From contig JAQTSH010000121.1 of the NCBI GenBank assembly GCA_028711405.1, positions 1 to 5,488 on the forward strand: 5,488 nt of DNA, given 5' to 3'. The notes beneath the pieces are model-generated. The model was not told the DNA's origin and searched no databases. It saw only the letters and a program-made list of their open reading frames with translations. Positions 1 to 5,379 of the stretch are shown piece after piece. The stretch comes from Methanoregula sp. (GTDB lineage: Archaea; Halobacteriota; Methanomicrobia; Methanomicrobiales; Methanospirillaceae). Every line of letters begins with the position of its first letter. The first letter of the stretch is position 1. The position numbers and the translations under genes were made by a program.

Positions 1-60
1 CCTGCCCGGAAGGATACCGGTTGAGATCTGAAGCGTTGCAGGCATCTGTATTGATCCGAT

Positions 61-98
61 ATCCGGGTGGGCACATGGGGGTACCCCCCCACCGGGAT
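61..98. repeat. Imperfect inverted repeat around a G5-TA-C5 palindrome
   Basis: ATCCGGGTGGG (61-71) pairs with CCCACCGGGAT (88-98) at 10 of 11 positions. The 16-base interval includes most of the palindrome GGGGGTACCCCC (77-88), so two alternative hairpins compete. The role is unknown; it is the first element of the repeat cluster. Confidence 0.5.
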
Positions 99-104
99 TT
101 CCTT

Positions 105-130
105 GGGGGGGAGGGGGGATCCCCCCGGGG
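105..130. repeat. G-run tract with a 14-bp palindrome
   Basis: A run of seven G (105-111), one A, then six G (113-118) is followed by AT, six C (121-126) and four more G. Positions 113-126 form the perfect palindrome GGGGGGATCCCCCC. With the G5 run at 77-81, the plus strand has enough G tracts to fold a G-quadruplex, in competition with the duplex palindrome. This is seen in sequence only; no function is assigned. Confidence 0.5.
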
Positions 131-132
131 AC

Positions 133-253
133 TTCATCCCTATCCGACCCCCCACATGCATACCTCCATTCAAGCGATCAGATCTCCGACGTAAAAAGTC
201 ACATTTTTGGCAGTTTTTCATAAGGGACATGTGGGGGGTCGGATGGGGATGGG
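133..253. repeat. Long inverted repeat (24-bp arms, 69-base spacer)
   Basis: The arms at 135-158 and 228-251 are complementary at 23 of 24 positions. The core ATCCGACCCCCCACATG (142-158) is matched perfectly by CATGTGGGGGGTCGGAT (228-244). The single exception (141/245) and two further outer positions (133, 134 with 253, 252) would be G-U pairs in plus-strand RNA, giving a continuous 26-bp stem. The spacer 159-227 is A/T-richer and shows no open frame of note. No clear target-site duplication flanks the element. It could be a small MITE-like element, a structured RNA, or a regulatory or terminator hairpin; the sequence does not decide. Confidence 0.75.
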
Positions 254-260
254 TGGTTTT

Positions 261-273
261 TGCCCGCGGGGCA
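261..273. repeat. Short hairpin TGCCC-GCG-GGGCA
   Basis: This is a perfect 5-bp stem with a three-base loop lying between the long inverted repeat and the next hairpin. It is short enough to be chance in GC-rich DNA, and is listed as part of the clustered foldable DNA here. Confidence 0.3.
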
Positions 274-276
274 CCC

Positions 277-301
277 CCTGGAAAATCCGGAATTTTCCGG
301 G
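277..301. repeat. Hairpin with GGAAAAT/ATTTTCC arms
   Basis: GGAAAAT (280-286) and ATTTTCC (292-298) are perfect inverted arms around the loop CCGGA. The outer positions 277-279 and 299-301 extend the stem to 10 bp with one T-G pair. No T-run follows on either strand, so a simple terminator is not indicated. Confidence 0.5.
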
Positions 302-349
302 TGGGGAGATACCCGTATAGACGGTTCATTCCGGGTGCGACTGATATCA

Positions 350-366
350 ATCCGACCCCCCCATAT
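350..366. repeat. Third, direct copy of the inverted-repeat arm
   Basis: ATCCGACCCCCC at 350-361 repeats the core of the left arm at 142-153 in the same orientation. A seventh C and CATAT then follow, in place of ACATG. It could pair with 233-244 instead of the left arm does, giving two mutually exclusive structures. Confidence 0.6.
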
Positions 367-525
367 ACAGCGTGAGGGGAGAGTGAACCGCAAGGCTCGC
401 GGGAAAGAGCACGCCCGGTTGTGGACCGGTACCTTGAGTTGATCGAATTATCCCGGACAAGAAGAACCTCCTCAGCCGCCCACCTCCCCGCACGAGAACC
501 AAAAAATCCGGTACCCCTGCCGACC

Positions 526-540
526 AAAGCACCTAATACA
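526..540 (+). promoter_or_regulatory. BRE/TATA-like promoter of the prenyltransferase gene
   Basis: AAAG (526-529) followed by CTAATACA (533-540) resembles an archaeal BRE plus TATA box. The box is centred about 25 bases before the ATG at 561, which would start the transcript at or near the start codon. This fits the lack of any Shine-Dalgarno in TACATCAACCCTTTTTC just before the ATG, as in a leaderless mRNA. The match to TTTAWATA is only partial. Confidence 0.4.
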
Positions 541-560
541 CCTTACATCAACCCTTTTTC

Positions 561-1457
561 ATGAACAGAACCCTTCGGGCATATATCGATCTTTTACGCC
601 TCCAGTTTTTCTTTGCGTGGATCCTCCTCTTCTCGTCCGGGTATCTCCTCGCGACAACCCTCTATCCCGGCTTTTCTCTCGTTGGGCTCATCCGGGCGGC
701 ACTGATCGGGTTCTTCGGGTTTGAAGCCGGGCTTGTCTTGAACGACTATGTCGACCGGGACTACGACAAAAAGGATGTCGAATCCGGTGGATTAACAAAA
801 TACTGGCGCGTCTTCGGCACACGTCCCCTGTCCGTCGGGCTGATCCCTGCTCGCTCAGCTCTCGCCATCTTCGTCCTGCTCGCCGGGATCGCGACCTGTC
901 TCATCCTGACGCTCCCGTACCCGAACTCCCTGTATGTCTTTGGCATCATGGTCTGCTGTTACGCGCTTGAGGTCTTTTACCAGGTAAAAAAACGGCACCA
1001 GACCGTCCCGGTCGCCCAGATTGTCGGGCGCATCGACTTTGCCCTCTTCCCGGTCGCCGGGTATCTCTGCCTTGGCAGCCCTGATATACTGGCGCTCTTG
1101 TACTTCCTCTTCTTCTATCCCTTTGCCCTTGCGCACCTGGGAGCGAATGACGCCATCGACCTTGAGAACGACCGTGCGCGCGGGATGAACACGCCCACGA
1201 CCCTGTACGGGCTCAAGGGTACTGCCACCTGGATTGCTGCCTTCACGGTCATCCACGCGGTGATGGCAATTGTCTTCGCGGTCCGGCTCGGGTGGATCGC
1301 CCGCGCCGGGTTTCTTATCGGGCTTGTGTTACTCGCCCGGGCGAACTTCGTGATCGCAAAGAACAAGACACCGGCAGCAGCGCTTGCCGTGCTCCCGCTC
1401 TTCCATCTCACGATGCTCATCTACGCGGTCTCGATCGCGCTGGATTCGGTAGTATGA
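561..1457 (+). CDS. UbiA-superfamily membrane prenyltransferase (298 aa)
   Basis: UbiA-superfamily enzymes transfer a prenyl chain from a prenyl diphosphate to an acceptor inside the membrane, using two Asp-rich Mg-binding motifs. Both are visible: NDYVDRDYD at residues 61-69 (NDxxDxxxD), and NDAIDLEND at 196-204 followed by RARGMNT. A conserved-type loop TRPLSVGLI lies at 87-95. The rest is strongly hydrophobic, with about eight or nine membrane segments, and the length is normal for the family. The ATG at 561 is preferred because the typical amphipathic N-terminus (YIDLLRLQFF) follows and a TATA-like box lies at the right distance. The acceptor is not identifiable. Archaeal DGGGP synthase (lipid synthesis), quinone-type, and haem or chlorophyll-type branches all share these motifs. 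The 18-residue stretch between the first motif and RPL is longer than in the DGGGP synthases I know, so I do not assign that role. The gene stands alone and is convergent with the ABC operon. Confidence 0.9.
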   Translation: MNRTLRAYIDLLRLQFFFAWILLFSSGYLLATTLYPGFSLVGLIRAALIGFFGFEAGLVLNDYVDRDYDKKDVESGGLTKYWRVFGTRPLSVGLIPARSALAIFVLLAGIATCLILTLPYPNSLYVFGIMVCCYALEVFYQVKKRHQTVPVAQIVGRIDFALFPVAGYLCLGSPDILALLYFLFFYPFALAHLGANDAIDLENDRARGMNTPTTLYGLKGTATWIAAFTVIHAVMAIVFAVRLGWIARAGFLIGLVLLARANFVIAKNKTPAAALAVLPLFHLTMLIYAVSIALDSVV

Positions 1458-1463
1458 CACACG

Positions 1464-1488
1464 GGGAATGAACCTGCCGCTCATTCCC
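1464..1488. terminator. Hairpin between convergent genes, likely bidirectional terminator
   Basis: GGGAATGA (1464-1471) and TCATTCCC (1481-1488) form a perfect 8-bp stem with a 9-base loop, extendable by one G-T pair. It begins 7 bases after the prenyltransferase stop and ends directly against the stop codon of the ABC ATPase gene (1489-1491). On the plus strand a T5 run follows at 1515-1519; no T-run follows on the minus strand. Archaeal termination depends mainly on T-runs, so the hairpin may instead protect 3' ends. Confidence 0.45.
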
Positions 1489-2172
1489 TCATTGGTTATC
1501 CCCATCACTGACAATTTTTCCGTCTTTAAGGTGGATAATCCGGTGGAAGTAGTTCTTGTGCCATTCTTCGTGTGAGACCATCACGATGGTCTGCTGCATC
1601 TCCTCATTGATCTCGCGGAAGAGATCGAGCACCATCCGGGAATTTTCCGAATCGAGGTTTGCGCACGGTTCATCCGCAAAGAGGATGTCGGGTTTGTTCA
1701 CCATCGCGCGGGCAATCGAGACCCGCTGCTGCTGACCGCCGGACAACTCCCGCGGGAGATGATCCCTGCGATCAAAGAGACCGATCTTTTGCAGAACGAT
1801 AGACCCCTCCTTCCGGTATTGCTCTTCCGTCCTGTCCTTCCGCAACATGGCGGTCAGGGTGACATTCTCCATGACCGTCAGATCCGGAACAAGCGCATAA
1901 TCCTGGAACACATACCCGAGCTTGTAGAGCCGGAACATCGTCTTCTCGTGATCCGTGAGCTGAGAAACATCAGTCCCTTCAATCACGATCTGCCCGGACG
2001 TCGGTTCGTCCAGGAGCCCCAGCATATGCAGGAGCGTGGTCTTCCCGCTCCCGCTCGCCCCCATGATCCCCAAAAACTCCCCTTTCGCGATGTCGGTTGT
2101 CACACCATCGAGTGCTCGTACTTCGACATCCCCCATCTGGTAAATTTTCCGAAGGTCAGTGATCCGGATCAT
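1489..2172 (-). CDS. ABC transporter ATPase, MacB/LolD/FtsE type (227 aa)
   Basis: This is the nucleotide-binding subunit that powers the FtsX-like permease encoded immediately upstream. All ATPase motifs are present: Walker A GASGSGKTT (38-46), Q-loop Gln90 in VFQDYALVPDLT, signature LSGGQ (143-147), Walker B ILFADEP (163-169) with catalytic Glu168, D-loop Asp174, and switch His201 in MVSHEE. Length and spacing are typical of the LolD/MacB-N/FtsE subfamily (about 220-235 residues). The usual DEPTGNLDS reads DEPCANLDS here, a mild departure next to the D-loop. The ATG lies 1 base past the permease stop; GAGGG about 9 bases upstream may serve as ribosome binding site, so translation is probably coupled. 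The substrate cannot be read from this subunit. It is the last gene of the operon and ends against the hairpin at 1464-1488. Confidence 0.95.
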   Translation of the reverse strand: MIRITDLRKIYQMGDVEVRALDGVTTDIAKGEFLGIMGASGSGKTTLLHMLGLLDEPTSGQIVIEGTDVSQLTDHEKTMFRLYKLGYVFQDYALVPDLTVMENVTLTAMLRKDRTEEQYRKEGSIVLQKIGLFDRRDHLPRELSGGQQQRVSIARAMVNKPDILFADEPCANLDSENSRMVLDLFREINEEMQQTIVMVSHEEWHKNYFHRIIHLKDGKIVSDGDNQ

Positions 2173-2173
2173 A

Positions 2174-3388
2174 TCAAGCCCTCATCGCAGACTGAATATC
2201 CTCACGGGAGACCTGGTAGGCAGGCAGGTAGCCGGCAACAATGGCAGCAATAAATAGGATGAGGGAGTTTATCGCCAGGTCCATCGGGGTCATGTACAGT
2301 GAGGTTGTCCAATCCGCAGTCACAATCGGGTTATACGTCATATACACATTCAGCAGCAGTGCTATGATGATCCCAAGGATGATGCCTAAGACGGCAAGGA
2401 TGATCACCTGGAAACCGTAATTGTGCATGATCACTTCCTTGTCTACGCCGATTGCCTTGAGGATCCCAATCTGCCTGCGGCTGTTTATTGTTTTGATCGT
2501 GATGATGATGAAGAGGACAACGACGGTTATGATCACGGAAACGAACATGGAGACGACATTTATGATGGCATAACTCTGGAGTATCCGTCCCATGTTCTTG
2601 GCGAGCACATCAGTAGAGGTCTGGACCCGGTCCGGGATACCGTACTGGATGAGCTCGTTCTTGATGAACTTCTCCGTGTACCCGGGCTTCGCCTTGACCG
2701 TGATATACTCCGCATTTTCGAGCGTCTTTCCCTCTACCTGCTCCATATCGCTCCAGGTGATATACCCGGTCGCGTCTGCCACGTACCAGCCGGTGTAGTA
2801 GATCCCTTTTACCCGGTAGTCCTTTGTGAACCCGTTGGCGAACTCGACCGTGATCGAGTCCCCGACCCGCACACCGCCAAGGGATGGCTGGAACTCATCC
2901 TCCCGCTTGATCGTGGGATCGCCAGCCACCGGCTTGGCGAGGATGATCTCGCCGGTATCCCCTTCCCCGAGATAACTGCCGGCGACCATCTTCGTATAGA
3001 GGGGGGAGACCAGCATCTCGTCTTTGGGTGTGATTGCCCGCAGGGTGACCCCTAACACCCGCTGGCGGTACTTCAGCGTCGCCGCCTTCGAGTAATGGGG
3101 CGAAGCCCGCTGCACTCCGGACATGCCGTTGATGAGTGCGAGCTTCGCATCCTTGTCCTCCACGTACTGGTTCCCAATCTTCGGGTCTACGATGACATCA
3201 GAGGTCTCGTAGTCCATGATCTGCTTTGTTATGCTCTGCCCGATACCGTTCAACATCGACGGTAAAAAGATCATGTTGGTGAAGCACATGGCAATAATAA
3301 TGACGGTCAGGATCACACTTGACTTGCTCCCCCGCTGGAGGGAGCGCAGTGCAAGCAGGAACGCGACCTTTAATTCTTTTTTACCCAT
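2174..3388 (-). CDS. FtsX/MacB-type ABC transporter permease (404 aa)
   Basis: This is the membrane subunit of the transporter. One membrane helix near residues 24-46 is followed by a large extracytoplasmic domain (about 50-270, MacB periplasmic-core-like) and three more helices at about 274-298, 325-349 and 368-391. This is the four-helix FtsX/MacB layout. The cytoplasmic loop SRRQIGILKAIGVDKEVI (303-320) matches the coupling segment of the family, and the end YLPAYQVSREDIQSAMRA fits its typical C-terminus. The start at 3388 (MGKKELKVAF) is chosen because the frame further upstream is arginine-rich, lies inside the preceding gene, and does not look like an N-terminus. This start overlaps the preceding gene by 19 bases, pointing to coupled translation. 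MacB-type systems use ATP to drive conformational change across the membrane for export, lipoprotein release or envelope remodelling; the substrate here is unknown. Confidence 0.92.
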   Translation of the reverse strand: MGKKELKVAFLLALRSLQRGSKSSVILTVIIIAMCFTNMIFLPSMLNGIGQSITKQIMDYETSDVIVDPKIGNQYVEDKDAKLALINGMSGVQRASPHYSKAATLKYRQRVLGVTLRAITPKDEMLVSPLYTKMVAGSYLGEGDTGEIILAKPVAGDPTIKREDEFQPSLGGVRVGDSITVEFANGFTKDYRVKGIYYTGWYVADATGYITWSDMEQVEGKTLENAEYITVKAKPGYTEKFIKNELIQYGIPDRVQTSTDVLAKNMGRILQSYAIINVVSMFVSVIITVVVLFIIITIKTINSRRQIGILKAIGVDKEVIMHNYGFQVIILAVLGIILGIIIALLLNVYMTYNPIVTADWTTSLYMTPMDLAINSLILFIAAIVAGYLPAYQVSREDIQSAMRA

Positions 3389-4641
3389 GGGAGTTTTCCG
3401 TCCCCGTTCTTTTTTGGCAGGTACCAGTACCGGTAGACCACGAGCCCGAAGATGACAAGGATGATGAGCGCGACAAGGATATTTCCTGAATTGTCGTTTG
3501 CCGGCACCCACATATGCATCTGCCGGGTCAGCGTGTGCACACCCATGTCATCGGTATACGTGACCGTCAGGTTGTAGGGATAATTCCCTGCGCCGGTCCC
3601 CTGGAGCAGGAATATTGCCGGTGCATCGTTGCCAGGCTTGATCTTGCCGATGAACGCCTCCCGTGTGCCATCTGACGGGAGGTCTATTTTCGCAGAGACC
3701 TGTTTTGCCTCACCGGTTCCCGTGTTCTCGATCCGGATCGTGAGGTCAAACGGTGTGTTTTCCGTCACGCGGGGCGGGCTCGTGTCCACGGACACAAAAC
3801 CCAGTTCCGCTTTCCCTTTTAGTATCAGGTCGATCCCGGTTGACTGGGTGCGGGGAACCCCGTCTATCGCGTTGTACCGGATCGTCACAGGGATCCGGAC
3901 GAGACCTGCGGATGCCTTCTTATCCGAGAGTAAGACCAGTTGGGTTGCCTCCTGTTCTCCGGCATTGATGATGCCGAGATGGTAGAGGTCAGCATTCTTC
4001 GGGGCGACAACAGTACTCATATTTTCGATTTTTACGGTGACGTCATCGGCAAGGGTCTGTCCTGCATTCCGGATCGTGAGGGTCAGCGGTATCTCTTCAC
4101 CGGGGTTTGCTGCCCCGCCAAGCGACGTGTCCAGGATCAGGATCGCCTGTTTCTGGATGCCAATGGCAGTGTTCACATTGACGGGAATCGGGTACCGCGT
4201 GCTCCTGCCTCCGGTGGTGTCAATCCAGACTTCAGGGAAATACATGCCGCTGTCCGATGGAGCCTGCACAGAGAAGGTGATCGGGATCGACTGTCCGGGT
4301 CCTATCTCACCGACGCGCTGGAAATCCTTCGAGAGGACGATGATGCCGTTCCCCTCCAGTTTGATATTCTCAATGTTGACGTTGATGTCCGTGACCTTTG
4401 TTGTGCCGGGTGTGGATGTCCCGGCTGTTGTTGCACTGGCGCCGGTATTCTCCTGTATCGATGCGCTCGTGGCAGTGTTCTTGATGGTGATGACGATGGT
4501 CCCGATACTGTCGGGCATGAGCACGGATGGATTTACACGGTAATCCGTGATCGTGACGGTGGGATCCCCCACGGCAGATACCGGAGATGCCAGTACAGCA
4601 GTCAATGCGAGAATACACAATACAAATACTATCGGTTTCAT
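3370..4641 (-). CDS. Secreted, membrane-anchored Ig-like (CARDB/NEW3-type) protein (423 aa)
   Basis: The protein starts with a signal peptide (MKPIVFVLCILALTAVLASP, probable cleavage near Ala23). It ends with one membrane helix (about 387-406, ILVALIILVIFGLVVY) and a short basic tail, so the bulk lies outside the cell. Three beta-rich repeats are visible at about 27-158, 165-275 and 279-378. Each has the pattern of a Pro/Gly turn, hydrophobic strands and an Asn-centred turn: ITIKNTATS, LTIRNAGQT, IRIENTGTG. This is typical of CARDB/NEW3 domains in archaeal COG1361 'S-layer-like' proteins. The first repeat carries a Thr/Ser/Gly-rich insert near 66-82. There is no Cys outside the signal peptide. 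AGGA lies 10 bases before the ATG. As first gene of the operon it probably works with the permease, perhaps as an external adaptor or substrate-binding partner (inference). A purely structural cell-surface role is the alternative. Confidence 0.85.
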   Translation of the reverse strand: MKPIVFVLCILALTAVLASPVSAVGDPTVTITDYRVNPSVLMPDSIGTIVITIKNTATSASIQENTGASATTAGTSTPGTTKVTDINVNIENIKLEGNGIIVLSKDFQRVGEIGPGQSIPITFSVQAPSDSGMYFPEVWIDTTGGRSTRYPIPVNVNTAIGIQKQAILILDTSLGGAANPGEEIPLTLTIRNAGQTLADDVTVKIENMSTVVAPKNADLYHLGIINAGEQEATQLVLLSDKKASAGLVRIPVTIRYNAIDGVPRTQSTGIDLILKGKAELGFVSVDTSPPRVTENTPFDLTIRIENTGTGEAKQVSAKIDLPSDGTREAFIGKIKPGNDAPAIFLLQGTGAGNYPYNLTVTYTDDMGVHTLTRQMHMWVPANDNSGNILVALIILVIFGLVVYRYWYLPKKNGDGKLPWVKKN

Positions 4642-4702
4642 GGGATCGAATTCCTGTTGTTTTTCATTCTTTTTGACAGGGGGGTGTCCTTCGATGCTGA
4701 GG

Positions 4703-4743
4703 GGTACTGATTGCAGTGTCCTGGTCTAGTATCAATCAGTACC
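4703..4743. promoter_or_regulatory. Perfect 11-bp inverted repeat in the operon leader
   Basis: GGTACTGATTG (4703-4713) and CAATCAGTACC (4733-4743) are exact inverted copies separated by 19 bases. They lie between the predicted start site (near 4749) and the ATG at 4641. The arm centres are 30 bases apart, close to three helical turns, so a dimeric regulator could bind both from one face. Equally, the leader RNA could fold into an 11-bp stem. Both readings point to regulation of the transporter operon. Confidence 0.5.
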
Positions 4744-4770
4744 AGTACGCTCATTTTTTATTACTCTTTG

Positions 4771-4778
4771 TATTTAAT
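4771..4778 (-). promoter_or_regulatory. TATA box of the ABC transporter operon
   Basis: On the minus strand this reads ATTAAATA, seven of eight matches to the archaeal TTTAWATA box. It predicts a start site near 4749 and a leader of about 107 bases before the ATG at 4641. A second A/T-rich stretch (TAATAAAAA, 4752-4760 area) is a weaker alternative. The plus strand reads TATTTAAT, so the same box might also serve the rightward gene. Confidence 0.5.
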
Positions 4779-4958
4779 CCGGTGATGATCGTGTTTCGCG
4801 GGAACGCACAGACCCTGTGTGCCTGTACGGGGATCCCCTTCACTCCTTGGAAGGAGCCTGATCGGTGATGATGGAGCTGTTCACGCATGAGCGGTGTTGA
4901 CAGGACGAGTTCCGTATACGGTACCTTCATTACCCTGTCGCGTGCAAACAATCTGTGA
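4779..4958. other. Intergenic region with short palindromes
   Basis: No gene is supported here. Small foldable elements are present: CACAG/CTGTG (4807-4811 / 4815-4819), the palindrome GGGGATCCCC (4829-4838), CTCCTT-GG-AAGGAG (4843-4856) and CCGTATACGG (4912-4921). If the downstream small gene is transcribed from the TATA box near 4771, these would lie in a leader of about 170 bases. No tRNA, riboswitch or CRISPR pattern is recognised. Confidence 0.45.
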
Positions 4959-4960
4959 GT

Positions 4961-4968
4961 GGGGTGGA
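4961..4968 (+). promoter_or_regulatory. Ribosome binding site of the 97-aa gene
   Basis: GGGGTGGA resembles the archaeal GGAGGTGA Shine-Dalgarno and ends 5 bases before the ATG at 4974. It decides the start: the in-frame GTG at 4959 lies directly upstream of this site and has no ribosome binding site of its own. Confidence 0.6.
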
Positions 4969-4973
4969 CTAAA

Positions 4974-5267
4974 ATGGGCGTCTTCCGGTACGAGAATAAG
5001 TATGCAGCACCGACAAAACAGCAGCGGGAACGGTACATGAAAGGGGAGTACGAGGAGCACCTCTTTGGGCCGGATAACCAATTGATGCTCATCCTGTACA
5101 GCGAAGCGGCGTATCTCAAGGATGACATCGACAATATACGCATCCTCTATACAGGATTCGCTGATAAACAGAAGGCGGCGGACGAGGTGCGGAGGCTCCT
5201 GGAATACCACGCGGCAAAGGAGAATGCCGGGAGCGGTTTTACGACGGGAAACGACGCCCGGCAATGA
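4974..5267 (+). CDS. Small charged protein of unknown function (97 aa)
   Basis: I do not recognise this protein. It starts MGVFRYENKYAAPTKQQRER and is soluble, rich in Lys, Arg, Glu and Asp, with many Tyr and no Cys, signal peptide or membrane segment. Residues about 12-55 and 64-83 look helical (for example KQKAADEVRRLLEYHAAKE, 65-83), and the last 14 residues look disordered. It is probably a real gene: the ribosome binding site is well placed, the amino-acid composition is normal for a protein, and the frame runs cleanly through it. An extension to GTG at 4959 would add five residues but is less likely. It is divergent from the ABC operon and convergent with the HRDC-domain gene, so context gives no role. 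A short DNA- or protein-binding helical protein is possible but not shown. Confidence 0.75.
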   Translation: MGVFRYENKYAAPTKQQRERYMKGEYEEHLFGPDNQLMLILYSEAAYLKDDIDNIRILYTGFADKQKAADEVRRLLEYHAAKENAGSGFTTGNDARQ

Positions 5268-5289
5268 GTGGTGTCCGGTTCTGCCGCAC

Positions 5290-5338
5290 TACCTGAATAC
5301 ATCGGGCACGGAAACACACGCAGACACGTATCCAGGTA
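5290..5338. repeat. Imperfect inverted repeat between convergent genes
   Basis: TACCTGAATAC (5290-5300) pairs with GTATCCAGGTA (5328-5338) at 10 of 11 positions around a 27-base loop. It lies 23 bases past the stop of the 97-residue gene and may mark the 3' end of that transcript. A T4 run follows at 5364-5367. The evidence is weak because the loop is long. Confidence 0.3.
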
Positions 5339-5370
5339 ATGCTATCCTATCTACCTTCCGCCCTTTTGCG

Positions 5371-5376
5371 AAAAAA
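5371..5376 (-). terminator. T6 run after the HRDC-domain gene
   Basis: On the minus strand TTTTTT begins 3 bases after the TGA stop (5380-5382). Oligo-T tracts are the core archaeal terminator signal, so transcription of the HRDC-domain gene probably ends here. Confidence 0.5.
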
Positions 5377-5379
5377 GTC

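Larger units (their letters stand above)
1..560. other. Non-coding, repeat-rich region
   Basis: No convincing gene is seen in this stretch. The open frames it contains translate to low-complexity proline, glycine and arginine strings created by G and C runs, and none has a ribosome binding site. Positions 61-370 are dominated by homopolymer G/C tracts and by several inverted repeats listed separately. Positions 371-525 are more even in composition and show no recognisable RNA gene or motif. Positions 526-560 carry the promoter of the downstream prenyltransferase gene. The tail of an upstream gene could end in the first 30 bases, but this cannot be decided from the window. Confidence 0.7.

Noticed and set aside
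1..45. Possible start of a leftward gene (ATG at 45, MPATLQISTGILPGR running off the left edge)
   Set aside because: The 15 codons look protein-like, but there is no clear ribosome binding site or TATA box and the fragment is too short to judge.
67..375. Open frame of 102 codons on the plus strand in the G/C-run region
   Set aside because: The product is a Pro/Gly/Arg string from homopolymer runs, with no ribosome binding site, and the frame crosses both arms of the inverted repeat.
2423..3055. Open frame of 210 codons on the plus strand
   Set aside because: It lies wholly antisense to the permease gene, whose domain structure is clear; the Asp-rich product is a shadow of that gene.
3389..3511. 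41-residue N-terminal extension of the permease
   Set aside because: It is Arg/Pro/His-rich, lies inside the upstream gene, and the family pattern begins at MGKKELKVAF.
3940..4710. Open frame of 256 codons on the plus strand
   Set aside because: It lies antisense to the secreted Ig-like protein gene, with no start signal and no recognisable domain; that gene has a signal peptide, repeats and an anchor.
4829..4838. GGGGATCCCC palindrome as a relative of the 113-126 palindrome
   Set aside because: The likeness is limited to G-runs around GATC; the flanks do not match, so a shared repeat is not supported.
4785..4868. Possible 27-residue peptide (MIVFRGNAQTLCACTGIPFT...)
   Set aside because: It has no properly spaced ribosome binding site and includes the GGGGATCCCC palindrome; nothing beyond an open frame supports it.
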